A stretch of DNA of 64,000 nucleotides from the NCBI GenBank assembly GCA_965213775.1, contig CBDCAC010000005.1, forward strand, positions 496,001-560,000, read 5' to 3'. The number at the start of each line of letters is the position of its first letter. Positions within the stretch are counted from its first letter, which is position 1. Source of the stretch: Lichenicoccus sp965213775 (lineage in GTDB: Bacteria > Pseudomonadota > Alphaproteobacteria > Acetobacterales > Acetobacteraceae). Position numbers and translations under genes: made by a program. Below are positions 42,171 to 51,205 of the stretch, one piece after another. A model generated the notes under the pieces. That model made no database searches. It was not told the DNA's origin and was given only the letters and a program-made list of their open reading frames with translations.

Positions 42171-42250
42171 AGGAAAACCTCCTCAGGAGCAAGGTTCTGG
42201 TGGAGGAACCGCCATGATCGGCCGGTTCCGTTCTGCTGGTCTGCGGGAAC
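42171..42250 (-). promoter_or_regulatory. probable ROSE-type RNA thermometer of hsp20
   Basis: On the mRNA, just before the ATG, the leader reads UUGCUCCUGAGGAGG. The CUCC/GGAG hairpin (plus-strand 42179-42189) hides the Shine-Dalgarno, and the UUGCU upstream arm is the conserved anti-SD of ROSE elements, which control hsp genes in rhizobia. Farther upstream, GCGGUUCCUCCACCAGAACC can form another hairpin. The 5' boundary is approximate. Confidence 0.75.
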
Positions 42251-42372
42251 CCCGATCGGGCATCCCCACGCACCCAGAAATGGCGAGCGCCGTCCGCCGC
42301 ATCAAGACGCGACCTGGCGGGGCAGAGGAATTTTCCGCCTCCACCCCCGGTGGCGATCAGCCCTGGTCGCGA

Positions 42373-42600
42373 TCAGCCCTTGCGCATGCCGATGCCGGCG
42401 AACTTCTTGTTGAACTTGGCGACCTGCCCGCCGGTGTCGAGCATGCGCTGCACCCCGGTCCAGGCCGGATGGGACTTCGGATCCACGTCGAGCCGCAGCG
42501 TGTCGCCGGGCTTGCCGAAGCAGGACCGGGTGGTGAAATGCGAGCCGTCCGTCATGATGACGTTGATCTCGTGATACTCGGGATGGATGCCGGATTTCAT
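42373..42600 (-). CDS. rpmE: 50S ribosomal protein L31
   Basis: 75 residues from ATG 42600 (MKSGIHPEYHEINVIMTDGS). The alphaproteobacterial L31 pattern is clear: SCFGKPGDTLRLDVDPKSHP then AWTG. The zinc-binding CxxC pairs of long L31 are absent, as is normal for this clade. An upstream in-frame extension is not family-like. Confidence 0.95.
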   Translation of the reverse strand: MKSGIHPEYHEINVIMTDGSHFTTRSCFGKPGDTLRLDVDPKSHPAWTGVQRMLDTGGQVAKFNKKFAGIGMRKG

Positions 42601-42771
42601 CGCCTGTCGCCTTCTGTTGCCCTCGCCGATGCCGACCGGCGTCACCGGGCGCCTATAGACGCTCCCGGCCGGAGGTTCAATCGCGGGCGCGGATTGGCCA
42701 GGACGCCGCGGTCATGCCACTGAGGGCGCCTGTCCGGCATCGTGCGCCGGAGCAGCCGTGCCGTGCAGCGG

Positions 42772-42778
42772 CGAAGGA
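42772..42778 (+). promoter_or_regulatory. ribosome-binding site GAAGGAG pointing to a CTG start
   Basis: GAAGGAG is six bases before CTG 42785, the codon where PdxY similarity begins. The upstream in-frame GTG at 42758 lacks comparable spacing, so CTG initiation is favoured. Confidence 0.6.
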
Positions 42779-42784
42779 GACCGC

Positions 42785-43672
42785 CTGAACATCCTCTCGG
42801 TCCAGTCCTGGGTGAGCTACGGCCATGTCGGCAACGCGGCGGCGATGTTCCCGCTGCAGCGCCTGGGCGTCGAGGTGTGGGCGGTGCACACGGTGCAGTT
42901 CTCCAACCATACCGGCTACGGCGCCTGGACCGGCCAGGTGTTCGGCGGCGAGGCGGTGCGCGAGCTGGTGCGCGGCCTCGCCGACCGGGGCGCGCTCGCC
43001 CGCACCGACGCCGTGCTGTCCGGCTACCTGGGCGACCAGGAGGTCGGCAGCGCGATCCTCGACGCCGTCGCCGCGGCCAGGACCGGCAATCCCCACCTGC
43101 TCTACTGCTGCGACCCGGTGATGGGCGATGCCGGGCGGGGCCTGTTCGTGCGTCCCGGCATCCCGGCGATGCTGTCCGCGCAGAGCGTGCCCGCCGCCGA
43201 CATCCTGACCCCGAACCAGTTCGAGCTGGAGCAGCTTACCGGCGGCCCCTGCGACAGCCGGCGCGCGCTGCTGCGCGCGGTGCATCGGCTGCGGGCGAGG
43301 ATGCGACCGCAGGGGCCGCGGATCGTGCTGGTCACCAGCGTGCGGGTGGCGGAGTCCGACGACGCCACGATCGAGCTGCTGGCGGCCGGCCCCCAGGGCG
43401 CCTTCCTGCTGCGCACGCCGGCGCTGGCGCTGTCGCCGAACGGCGCGGGCGACCTGATCGCGGCCCTGTTCCTGTTCCACATCCTCGACGGACACGACCT
43501 GCGCGCCGCCCTCGAGACCGCCGCCAGCTCCACCTGGGGCGTGCTCGCCCACACCCTGGCGGCCGGCGCGCGCGAGCTCTGCCTGGTCGCGGCACAGCAG
43601 GAGCTGGTGTCGCCGAGCCGCCGGTTCGAGGCGTCGCCGCTGGCCATCTCGGCCGACGACATCGCCGATTAA
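42785..43672 (+). CDS. pdxY: pyridoxal kinase PdxY
   Basis: 295 residues if begun at the rare CTG 42785; GTG 42758 would add nine residues (PCSGEGDRL). PdxY phosphorylates pyridoxal in the PLP salvage pathway. The N-terminus NILSVQSWVSYGHVGNAAAM is diagnostic. YCCDPVMGDAGRGLFV (about 108-123), LTPNQFELEQLTG, and the ribokinase-family anion hole LSPNGAGDLIAALF (about 219-232, catalytic Asp) are complete. Single gene between rpmE (divergent) and the beta-roll gene. Confidence 0.93.
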   Translation: MNILSVQSWVSYGHVGNAAAMFPLQRLGVEVWAVHTVQFSNHTGYGAWTGQVFGGEAVRELVRGLADRGALARTDAVLSGYLGDQEVGSAILDAVAAARTGNPHLLYCCDPVMGDAGRGLFVRPGIPAMLSAQSVPAADILTPNQFELEQLTGGPCDSRRALLRAVHRLRARMRPQGPRIVLVTSVRVAESDDATIELLAAGPQGAFLLRTPALALSPNGAGDLIAALFLFHILDGHDLRAALETAASSTWGVLAHTLAAGARELCLVAAQQELVSPSRRFEASPLAISADDIAD

Positions 43673-43737
43673 TTAGAAATTAACGCTTGGCGGGCTAACA
43701 GTCGGAAGCACCGGAACTTCCAGCGATAGGGCCTCCC

Positions 43738-45177
43738 ATGAGCGGTACCTCACCGAGCGTCGCAGACATCCTCGGCAATCTCGGCATCACCGGCTTCGCC
43801 GGCGAGATCGTGCTCGGCGGCGTGCGGCCGCTCTCGACCTCGGTGGGCGTCGCGGTGCCGCTGCAGAACCTGATGGTGATCGATACCGGCGCCATCAGCG
43901 CCACCACCGCCACCGCCACACTGCATACCACGAGCACCGCGCTGACCATCGGCAGCGGCCTCCAGGGCAGCGTCAGCACCTCCGACGGCGGCAAGACCAT
44001 CATCTTCGCCGGCACCCTGGACCAGATCAACGCCGACCTCACGCGGCTGTCGTATCTGAGCGAGGCGGCCGGCAACGACACCGTCACGCTCAGCGTCACC
44101 GACGATGCCGGCAACACCAAGAGCGCCAGCTTCGCGGTCAGCGTCCTGCCGACGACGAACAATGCCGGCGCCCCGACCACCGGCGGCTACGTGCAGCCGA
44201 CCAGCAGCGGCCAGAACGCGACCCTGTCGGGCGGCAACCAGATCTACACCGCCGACAACAAGACCGACATCGTGGTCGCCAGCAACGTCTCGAGCTCGGT
44301 CACCGGCGGCGCGAGCGGCAGCACGCTCACTCTGGTGCAGCAGGGCGGCAGCTACGACTTCACCAACAAGGCCGGCAGCACCATGGTCGTGGCCGACTCC
44401 GCTCCCGGCACGATCGAGGGCGGCACCGCCGGCAGCAGGCTGGTCGCCTTCCTGCAGGACCAGCCCACCACCTATGTCGGCGGCTACGGCAACGACGAGC
44501 TGATCGGCGGCAGCGGCAAGATGACCGTCATGGGCGGCCAGGGCGGCAGCCTGACCGTGTTCGGCGGCGCCGGCGCGCTGACCTTCCAAGGCGGCGCCCA
44601 CGACGCCGAGACGGTGGTCGGCGGCACGGGTGCCGAGACCATCCACGCGGCCGCCACCGGCGGCGACTACTTCGGCGGGTCCGGCGGCAGCCAGATGTTC
44701 GCGACCGGCGCCGGCAGCTTCCTGATCGGCGACGTCGGCGGCGACGTGCTCACCGCGTCCGCCTTCGGCGGCGACGGGATGGTCGCGGGCGCCGGCAACG
44801 AGACCCTCAACGGCGCCGGCTCGAGCTGGGAGAACGTGCTGTTCGGAGGTTCGGGCAGCGACACGGTGATGCTCGGCCACGGTGCCGACAGCTTCATCGG
44901 CGGCTCCGGCGCCGCCACGGTGCAGATCGGCTCCGGCAATGCCGCCCTGTTCGTGGGTTCGGGTGCCGAGCTGTTCAGCTTCCAGGCCGGCCATACCGGC
45001 GGCAGCGACGTGATCAGCGGCTTCCGCGTCGGCACCGATCACCTGCGCCTGTCCGGCGGCCTCGCCGTCGCCGGCAGCAGCTCCGGCGGCGGCATGACCT
45101 CGATCCGGCTGACCGACGGCACCCAGATCCATCTCGCGGGGGTCTCCGGAGCGCCGCAGGCGAGCCTGTTCGGCTGA
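43738..45177 (+). CDS. secreted-type beta-roll/RTX-like repeat protein
   Basis: 479 residues, no Cys and no Sec signal peptide. Residues about 20-135 read as a cadherin-like beta-sandwich (LTRLSYLSEAAGNDTVTLSV). Residues about 230-440 are short Gly-rich repeats (GGYGNDELIGGSGKMTVMGG, GGTGAETIHAAATGG, GGSGSDTVMLGHGADSFIGG), RTX-like but with few of the calcium-binding Asp of GGxGxDxU. The C-terminus ISGFRVGTDHLRLSGG and a hydrophobic end fit type I secretion targets. Function may be adhesion or matrix. No secretion genes adjacent. Confidence 0.72.
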   Translation: MSGTSPSVADILGNLGITGFAGEIVLGGVRPLSTSVGVAVPLQNLMVIDTGAISATTATATLHTTSTALTIGSGLQGSVSTSDGGKTIIFAGTLDQINADLTRLSYLSEAAGNDTVTLSVTDDAGNTKSASFAVSVLPTTNNAGAPTTGGYVQPTSSGQNATLSGGNQIYTADNKTDIVVASNVSSSVTGGASGSTLTLVQQGGSYDFTNKAGSTMVVADSAPGTIEGGTAGSRLVAFLQDQPTTYVGGYGNDELIGGSGKMTVMGGQGGSLTVFGGAGALTFQGGAHDAETVVGGTGAETIHAAATGGDYFGGSGGSQMFATGAGSFLIGDVGGDVLTASAFGGDGMVAGAGNETLNGAGSSWENVLFGGSGSDTVMLGHGADSFIGGSGAATVQIGSGNAALFVGSGAELFSFQAGHTGGSDVISGFRVGTDHLRLSGGLAVAGSSSGGGMTSIRLTDGTQIHLAGVSGAPQASLFG

Positions 45178-45348
45178 CGCACGCCGCCGCGGCGCGATCG
45201 CGCTCCTGAGCGCCGGCCTCGCCGTTACGCGTCCCGCGCGTTCTGGATGCGGCACCGGCGGTTTGATGGTATCGCAGGGACGGCGCACCTCAGTGCGTCG
45301 TCCCTCTGGTCGCCATCGAGGCGCAGCAGCGCCCGTTAGGAGTTCCGT

Positions 45349-45837
45349 ATGGCACTCAAGCCCCCTGCGCTTCACACGCCGGGATGGATCGGCGAGTTCC
45401 GCTCCTTCATCATGCGCGGTAACGTTGTCGACCTCGCGGTCGGCATCATCATCGGCGCCGCCTTCACCGGCATCGTCAACAGCCTGGTCAAGGACGTGTT
45501 CACGCCGGTGATCGGCCTGCTGGTCGGCGGCATCGACTTCGCCAACATCTTCTTCACCCTCAAGGGCCCGCATCTCGCCACCCTGGCCGACGCGCAGAAG
45601 GCCGGCGCGGTGACGATCAATGTCGGCCTGTTCCTCAACGCCGTGATCCAGTTCCTGATCGTCGGCCTGGTGATCTTCTGGGTGGTGAAGCTGCTCACCC
45701 GCCTGCACGTCCGAGAGGACGCCAAGCCTGGGCCGACCGCCAGCGAGACGCTGCTCGGCGAGATACGCGACCTGCTCGCAGTCCGTCCGGCGGCCGCCGC
45801 ACCGACAGCCGCCGCACCGGCCGTCACGACGCGCTGA
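45349..45837 (+). CDS. mscL: large-conductance mechanosensitive channel
   Basis: 162 residues. TM1 is NVVDLAVGIIIGAAFTGIVN (about 25-44) with the Gly-rich pore and FRSFIMRG before it; TM2 is about 78-100 (FLNAVIQFLIVGLVIFWVVK). The cytoplasmic tail is longer and Ala/Pro-rich (VRPAAAAPTAAAPAVTTR). Emergency osmotic valve. The last 14 bases overlap the convergent oxidoreductase gene. Confidence 0.96.
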   Translation: MALKPPALHTPGWIGEFRSFIMRGNVVDLAVGIIIGAAFTGIVNSLVKDVFTPVIGLLVGGIDFANIFFTLKGPHLATLADAQKAGAVTINVGLFLNAVIQFLIVGLVIFWVVKLLTRLHVREDAKPGPTASETLLGEIRDLLAVRPAAAAPTAAAPAVTTR

Positions 45838-46831
45838 TCACGATCTTGCCGAAGTGGCTGCCGCCCTTCAGGTGGTGCAGTGCCGCCGGCACCTCGTCGA
45901 AGCCGAAGCCGCGATCGATCACCGGACGCAGCGACAGCGTCCCGATCGCCCGGTTCATCGCCTCGAACATCGCGCGCGATCCCACCAGGATGCCGCGCAG
46001 CGACAGCCGCCGGAACAGGATCGCCGAGGGATCGATCTGCGCCCGGCCGGTCAGCACGCCGATGATCGCGATCCGCCCGCCCGCCCGCGCCGCCTGCATC
46101 GAGCGCGGCAAGGTGCCCGCGCCGCCGACCTCGACCACCAGGTCGACCCCAGCCTTGCCGGTCAGGCGGCGGACCTCGTCCTGCCACTCGGGGATGCGGA
46201 GATAGTTGATCGTCTCGTCGGCGCCGAGGGCGCGGGCGCGCTCGAGCTTGGCGTCGCTCGAGGAGGTGCAGATGACCCTCGCCCCCATGCCGCGGGCGAA
46301 CTGCAGCGCGAACATCGACACCCCGCCGGTGCCCTGCACCAGCACCGTACCGCCGGCGGCGATGCGCCCGAATCCGACCAGCGCGTGCCAGGCGGTCACG
46401 GCGGCGCAGGGCAGGGCGGCGGCCTGCTCGAAGGAATAGTCCGCCGGCACCGGCACCGCGCCGCCCTCGTTCAGCACCGCGTACTGCGACAGCACGCCGG
46501 CGATCGCGCCGCCGCGCGCCGAGCCGGCCCCGGCATAGGAGAGCTCGCCGTCGTCCCAATCGGCGAAGAAGCAGCTGGCTACCCGGTCCCCCGGCTTGAA
46601 GCGGCGCACCGCGGCGCCGACCGCGACCACCTCTCCGGCACCGTCCGACAGCGGCACCAGGTCCGGCGGCGTCGGCGTGCCGTAGCGTCCCTCGGCCAGC
46701 ATCAGGTCGCGGTAGTTCAGCGAGAACGCCCGCATGCGCACCAGCATCTCGTGCGGGCCCGGCTCCGGCTGCGGCGCCTGGAACTGCCGCACGGCATCGA
46801 CGCTGTTCCCGGTGACACGATACTGCCTCAT
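45824..46831 (-). CDS. zinc-type alcohol dehydrogenase/quinone oxidoreductase family enzyme
   Basis: 335 residues from ATG 46831. Medium-chain reductase: GroES-like N-domain with FSLNYRDLMLAEGRYG and GDRVASCFFADW, and an NAD(P) Rossmann fold with VLVQGTGGVSMFALQFARGM (about 163-182). The Cys/His ligands of catalytic zinc are absent (NYRDLM instead of CHTD), which fits NADPH-quinone oxidoreductase-like enzymes. Substrate unknown. Confidence 0.87.
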   Translation of the reverse strand: MRQYRVTGNSVDAVRQFQAPQPEPGPHEMLVRMRAFSLNYRDLMLAEGRYGTPTPPDLVPLSDGAGEVVAVGAAVRRFKPGDRVASCFFADWDDGELSYAGAGSARGGAIAGVLSQYAVLNEGGAVPVPADYSFEQAAALPCAAVTAWHALVGFGRIAAGGTVLVQGTGGVSMFALQFARGMGARVICTSSSDAKLERARALGADETINYLRIPEWQDEVRRLTGKAGVDLVVEVGGAGTLPRSMQAARAGGRIAIIGVLTGRAQIDPSAILFRRLSLRGILVGSRAMFEAMNRAIGTLSLRPVIDRGFGFDEVPAALHHLKGGSHFGKIVISAS

Positions 46832-46895
46832 CCCGTCCGCCCCCTGTTCGCCATCCCCCCTCGCGAAGGACCAAGATCTTGCACCCAGGCCGCTC

Positions 46896-47285
46896 ATGAC
46901 GAAAGCTGGCCACAGGGTCGGCTTGCTGGCAGCCGCGCTGCTCGGCCTCGCCGGCTGCCGGGCCGGCGGCGCGGCCGTGGCGCCGGACGTCGATGCCCGC
47001 CAGGGTGCCAGGCTGATCCTGATCGACTACGTGATCGCCCATGGCATGGCGGAGAGCTACCTGATGTCCGGCCGCGCCACGCCGGCGAACCTGGTCGACC
47101 TGGTGCGCTACGACCACGCGGCACTGCTGGCGATCAGCGGCAGCCAGGCGGACCCGAGCCAGTTCTCGCTGGCGCAGTCGGCCGCCGCGGTGCGCGCGCT
47201 GCTGGACTACACCACCCGGATGGACATCTCCGCAGCGCCGACCCGCACCTCGCGCTACAGCAGGGCGAAGGGTCCTGTCCCCTGA
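46896..47285 (+). CDS. putative lipoprotein, unknown function
   Basis: 129 residues. Lipobox LLGLAGC (about 15-21) after a basic N-terminus, so probably an outer- or inner-membrane lipoprotein. The mature domain is helical (ARLILIDYVIAHGMAESYLM, SGRATPANLVDLVRYDHAAL). No family recognised. Divergent from the oxidoreductase gene; a type I repeat follows 25 bases after its stop. Confidence 0.7.
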   Translation: MTKAGHRVGLLAAALLGLAGCRAGGAAVAPDVDARQGARLILIDYVIAHGMAESYLMSGRATPANLVDLVRYDHAALLAISGSQADPSQFSLAQSAAAVRALLDYTTRMDISAAPTRTSRYSRAKGPVP

Positions 47286-47310
47286 TCGGTGGCCACCCGG
47301 CGGCTTTCAA

Positions 47311-47391
47311 GGCAAGGGCCCTGCCCTTGACCCGTTGGGGCCGAGGGCCCCGAACCCCCTTTGATGGGGTCAAGGGGCAAAGCCTCTTGCC
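47311..47391. repeat. type I repeat with internal deletion
   Basis: 81 bases. It keeps GGCAAGGGCCCTGCCCTTG and GGGGCCGAGGGCCCCG, but the A/T centre and most of the third hairpin are gone (jump from CGAACCCC to CTTTGATGGGG). Ends with CAAGGGGCAAAGCCTCTTG. Lies between the lipoprotein and secF genes, convergent. Confidence 0.85.
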
Positions 47392-47407
47392 GTTCTTCCT
47401 TGCGTGA

Positions 47408-48358
47408 CTAGCGAGCGATGTCGCGGCGCAGCCGCCTGGCGCCCAGCAGCAGCAGCAAGGGGGCCGCGATGAAGATCGACGACGACGTGCCGACGACGAT
47501 GCCGAACAGCATCACCCAGGCGAAGCCGGACAGGGTGGCGCCGCCGAAGATCGCGAGCGGCAGTGCCGCCAGGAACACCGTGGACGAGGTGCCGAGCGTG
47601 CGGTTCAGGGTCTCGTTGATCGACAGGTCGATCAGCGAGCGCAGGTCCATCGAGCGGTACTTGCGCAGGTTCTCGCGCACCCGGTCGTAGACCACGACCT
47701 TGTCGTTGGTGGAGTAGCCCAGGATGGTGAGCAGGGCCGCCACCATCACCAGGTCGAACTCGAAGCGGGTGAGGGCGAGGAAGCCGATGGTCTTGGTGAG
47801 GTCCAGCACCAGCGTGATCACCGCGCTGACCGCGAACTCCCACTCGAAGCGCACCCAGATATAGGCCAGGATCATCAGCAGGCTGAGCCCGAGTGCCAGC
47901 AGGCCGTTGCGGAACAGCTCAGACGACACCGAGGCGCCGACCGCGTCGGCGCGCAGCATCTGCGCGCCGGGCTGGGCGCGCGAGATCGACGCGCGCACCC
48001 GGTCGACCAGTGACTGGGTGGCGGCCTCGCTGCCGGCGCCGTGCCCCGGCGGCGCGTCGAGGCGGATCAGCACGTCGTCGTCGGCGCCGAAGCGCTGCAG
48101 CCCGGCGGCCGGCACGTGCTGTGCCGCCAGCGCCGCACGGATCGCATCGAAGTTCGCGGGCCCATGGGTGCGCGCCTCGACCACGATGCCGCCCTTGAAG
48201 TCGATGCCCAGAGACAGGCCGGGGGCGAAGAACAGCACCACCGAGGCGAGCGACAGGAAGGCCGAGGTGGCGAGCCCGATGAAGCGGCCGCGCATGAAGT
48301 TGATCTTGGTGCCCTCGGGCACGAAGCGGAGCAGGGGACGCAGGAACATGGCTGTCAT
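47408..48358 (-). CDS. secF: protein translocase subunit SecF
   Basis: 316 residues. Six-helix partner of SecD in the proton-driven Sec export motor. TM1 is at about 28-48, then the periplasmic P1 head with IDFKGGIVVEARTHGP. The helices and conserved loop YSTNDKVVVYDRVRENLRKY (about 215-234) and the final TLSGFAWVMLFGIVVGTSSS are the SecF signature. 27 bases after secD. Confidence 0.96.
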   Translation of the reverse strand: MTAMFLRPLLRFVPEGTKINFMRGRFIGLATSAFLSLASVVLFFAPGLSLGIDFKGGIVVEARTHGPANFDAIRAALAAQHVPAAGLQRFGADDDVLIRLDAPPGHGAGSEAATQSLVDRVRASISRAQPGAQMLRADAVGASVSSELFRNGLLALGLSLLMILAYIWVRFEWEFAVSAVITLVLDLTKTIGFLALTRFEFDLVMVAALLTILGYSTNDKVVVYDRVRENLRKYRSMDLRSLIDLSINETLNRTLGTSSTVFLAALPLAIFGGATLSGFAWVMLFGIVVGTSSSIFIAAPLLLLLGARRLRRDIAR

Positions 48359-48385
48359 CGGGTGCGCGATCGGACCGGTTGCGGA

Positions 48386-49942
48386 TTAGACGGGAAGCAG
48401 CGAGGGACGCGCGCGGGCGTACCAGCGCACCATCAGCATGCGCGAGAGCAGCAGCGTGGTGAACAGGGTGGTGACGATGCCGACCGTGATGGTGAGCGCG
48501 AAGCCGCGCACCGGGCCGGTGCCGAACACGAACAGCATCACGTGGGCGAGCAGCGCGGTCGCGTTGCTGTCCAGGATGGTGCCGGTGGCGCGCTCGAAGC
48601 CGGCCTGCATCGCCGCCAGAGGCGTACGGCCGCGCCTGACCTCCTCGCGTATGCGCTCGTTGATCAGGATGTTGGCATCCACCGCCATCCCCAGCGTGAG
48701 CAGCATGCCGGCCATGCCGGGCAGCGTCAGCGTCGCCTGGAACAGCGACAGCACGGCGAGGATCAGCACCAGGTTGGCGAACAAGGCCAGGTTCGCGTAC
48801 CAGCCGAACAGCCCATAGAACAGCCCCATGAAGCCGATCACCAGCAGGAAGCCGACGGCCAGGCTGATGGCGCCGGCGCGTATCGAATCCGCGCCCAGCG
48901 ACGGGCCGATCGAGCGCTCCTCGATCACCGCGAGCGGCGCCGGCAGCGCGCCGGCACGGAGCAGCAGGGCGAGGTCGGTCGCCTTCTGCGCATCGAAGCT
49001 GCCGGTGATCTGGCCGCGGCCCGAGATCACGCCCTGGATCACCGGCGCGCTGAGCACCTTGTTGTCGAGCACGATGGCGAGCCTGCGGCCGATGTTGGAG
49101 CGCGTCACCTCGCCGAAGCGTCGCGCGCCGGCGCTGTCGAAGGTGAAGTCGACCGTCCACTGGCCGGACTGGCTGTCCTGGCCGGCGGCGGCGTTGGTCA
49201 GGTCGGCCCCGTCCACCTCGACATGCGTCAGCACCGCGACGCGCTGATGCGGATCCTCCTGCATGGCCAGGAACTCCACCCCCGGCGGCGGCAGCCCGGC
49301 CACGTCGGCAGCCTCGTCGACCAGGTGGAAGGTCATCTTCGCGGTGGTGCCGAGCAGCTGCTTGACGCGCTCGGGATCGCTCACGCCGGGGAGCTGCACC
49401 ACGATGCGGTCCTCGCCCTGACGCGTGATCGAGGGATCGACCGCGCCGGTGGCGTCGATGCGCCGTCGCACGATCTCGATCGACTGCGTCACCGCCTCGC
49501 TGGCCCGCGCCCGCATCGCCGCCTGCGACAGGGTCAGCGCGATGCTGCCGCCGGGGCCGTCGGACACGCTGAACTCGCGGCTCGATGCGGTCGGCAGCGC
49601 TTGCAGCACCGACAGGTCGCGGGCGCGCTCGCTCTCGTCGCGCGGCGTGAAGCGAACGCTGCGCGAGGCGGGGTCGGCGGCGAGGTTGCGATAGCCGAGC
49701 CCGGCCGCGAGCAGGCCCTGGCGCACCCCGTCGGTCAGGGTCTCCAGCCGCTCGCGGGTGATGGTCGGCACGTCGACCTGCATCAGCAGGTAGGAGCCGC
49801 CGCGCAGGTCCAGCCCCAGGTGGATCTGCCGCCAGGGCAGCAGCCGGCCGGGTGCGGCGAGGAAGTTCGGCAGGCAGAGCAGCAGGCCGAGCGCGCAGAC
49901 GCCCAGCACGCAGGCCGTCTTCGCGCGGCTGTAGTACATCAT
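48386..49942 (-). CDS. secD: protein translocase subunit SecD
   Basis: 518 residues. N-terminal TM, periplasmic P1 domain with GLDLRGGSYLLMQVD (about 43-57), and a second region QLPGVSDPERVKQLLGTTAK. The C-terminal SecDF membrane domain has GADSIRAGAISLAVGFLLVI then AVDANILINERIREEVRRG (about 424-442). yajC, usually just upstream, is not present: divergent Gfo/Idh follows instead after 125 bases. Confidence 0.96.
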   Translation of the reverse strand: MMYYSRAKTACVLGVCALGLLLCLPNFLAAPGRLLPWRQIHLGLDLRGGSYLLMQVDVPTITRERLETLTDGVRQGLLAAGLGYRNLAADPASRSVRFTPRDESERARDLSVLQALPTASSREFSVSDGPGGSIALTLSQAAMRARASEAVTQSIEIVRRRIDATGAVDPSITRQGEDRIVVQLPGVSDPERVKQLLGTTAKMTFHLVDEAADVAGLPPPGVEFLAMQEDPHQRVAVLTHVEVDGADLTNAAAGQDSQSGQWTVDFTFDSAGARRFGEVTRSNIGRRLAIVLDNKVLSAPVIQGVISGRGQITGSFDAQKATDLALLLRAGALPAPLAVIEERSIGPSLGADSIRAGAISLAVGFLLVIGFMGLFYGLFGWYANLALFANLVLILAVLSLFQATLTLPGMAGMLLTLGMAVDANILINERIREEVRRGRTPLAAMQAGFERATGTILDSNATALLAHVMLFVFGTGPVRGFALTITVGIVTTLFTTLLLSRMLMVRWYARARPSLLPV

Positions 49943-50067
49943 GCTCGAGAAGCGCTCCGTGACCGGCCGTCGACGCCGTTATGTGAGGTCGGCGGGAACA
50001 TGACGATGTGCTTCTCCGGATGCAACTTCTCCTGCTACCCAGGAGGCTCACCGCGGCGGCGAGGTCC

Positions 50068-51111
50068 ATGGCATCCGGATTGTTCGGCCGACGGCGGCCC
50101 GAGGCGGCGGCCGGGCGGCCGGACAGGCTGCGCGTCGGCATCGCCGGGGCCGGCCATTTCGGCCGCTTCCACGCGCTGAAGGTGGCGTCCGCCGCCCGAG
50201 CGGTGCTGGCCGGGGTGCACGATCCCGACCAGGCGCGCGCCCGGCTGGTGGCGTCGGAGGCGGGCGGCGCGCCGGTGCTGGCGCTGGAGGCGCTGCTCGA
50301 GGCGTGCGACGCGCTGATCGTGGCCGCTCCCGCGGAGGCGCATTTCGAGCTGGCCCGGACGGCGCTGGAGGCGGGGCGGCACGTGCTGATCGAGAAGCCG
50401 ATCGCCTCCACCCTGGAACAGGCGCACCGGCTCGCGGCACTGGCGGCGGAGCGGCGGCTTGTGCTGCAGGTCGGCCACCTGCTGCGCTACTCCGCCGAGC
50501 ACGACGCGATCACGCGGCGCATCACCCGGCCGCTCTATATCGAGGCGACGCGGCTGGCGCCGTTCAAGCCGCGCGGCACCGACGTGTCGGTGATCCTGGA
50601 CCTGATGATCCACGACCTCGATCTGGTGCTGGCGATCGTCGACAGCCCGATCGAGAGCGTGGACGCGCTCGGCAGCGCGGTGAGCAGCGTGCACGAGGAC
50701 ATCGCCAACGCGCGGGTGCGCTTCGCCAACGGCTGCGTCGCCACCATCACCGCGAGCCGCATCTCGCTGAAGACCGAGCGCCGGATGCGCCTGTTCTCCG
50801 AGGAGGGCTACCTGTCGGCCGACTTCGTCGCCCGCGAGCTGACCATGATCGGGCGCGAGCGCGGCATGGTGCTGCCCGGGGCGGGGGGCTTCCGGCGCGA
50901 GGCGGTGTCGTGGGACGAGCACGACACGCTGGCCGCCGAGCATGCCGCCTTCGTCGCCGCCTGCCTGGACGGCGCAACGGTGCTGGTCGATGCGGGTGCC
51001 GGCGTACGCGCGCTGGCGGCGGCGATCGCGGTCACCGAGGGCATCGCGGAGTCGCGCCGCCGCATGGAGCGCTCCGGCCTGATAGGCAGGGCAAGGGGCT
51101 TTGTCCCCTGA
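50068..51111 (+). CDS. Gfo/Idh/MocA-family oxidoreductase
   Basis: 347 residues from ATG 50068 (GCGAGG upstream). NAD(P) Rossmann motif VGIAGAGHFGRFHALKVA (about 23-40), the family EKPIAS motif with Lys (about 112), and a C-terminal alpha/beta domain with LDLMIHDLDLVLAI, where His is the likely acid/base. It oxidises or reduces a sugar-type substrate; related genes lie by lipid A genes in other acetic acid bacteria. The final residues GRARGFVP are encoded by a type I repeat. Confidence 0.86.
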   Translation: MASGLFGRRRPEAAAGRPDRLRVGIAGAGHFGRFHALKVASAARAVLAGVHDPDQARARLVASEAGGAPVLALEALLEACDALIVAAPAEAHFELARTALEAGRHVLIEKPIASTLEQAHRLAALAAERRLVLQVGHLLRYSAEHDAITRRITRPLYIEATRLAPFKPRGTDVSVILDLMIHDLDLVLAIVDSPIESVDALGSAVSSVHEDIANARVRFANGCVATITASRISLKTERRMRLFSEEGYLSADFVARELTMIGRERGMVLPGAGGFRREAVSWDEHDTLAAEHAAFVAACLDGATVLVDAGAGVRALAAAIAVTEGIAESRRRMERSGLIGRARGFVP

Positions 51112-51205
51112 CCCCATCGAAGGCAAGCCTTCGAGAACCTTATTCTAGCGGATCGGGGTCTGGGGGCGCCGGCCCCAGCGGGTCAAGGGCAGCGCCCTTG
51201 GCTTG
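51090..51205. repeat. type I multi-hairpin repeat, full copy
   Basis: 116 bases from GGCAAGG to GCTTGC. Hairpins: AAGGGGCTTTGTCCCCT, TCGAAGGCAAGCCTTCGA, centre CCTTATTCTAGCGGATC, GGGGGCGCCGGCCCC, and CAAGGGCAGCGCCCTTG. It supplies the Gfo/Idh stop at its left and reaches the NarK-type stop at its right, sitting between convergent genes. Confidence 0.9.

Noticed and set aside
47311..47391. Simple rho-independent terminator
   Set aside because: Hairpins are present but without a U run, and sequence matches the dispersed repeat; termination remains possible but is not the best description.
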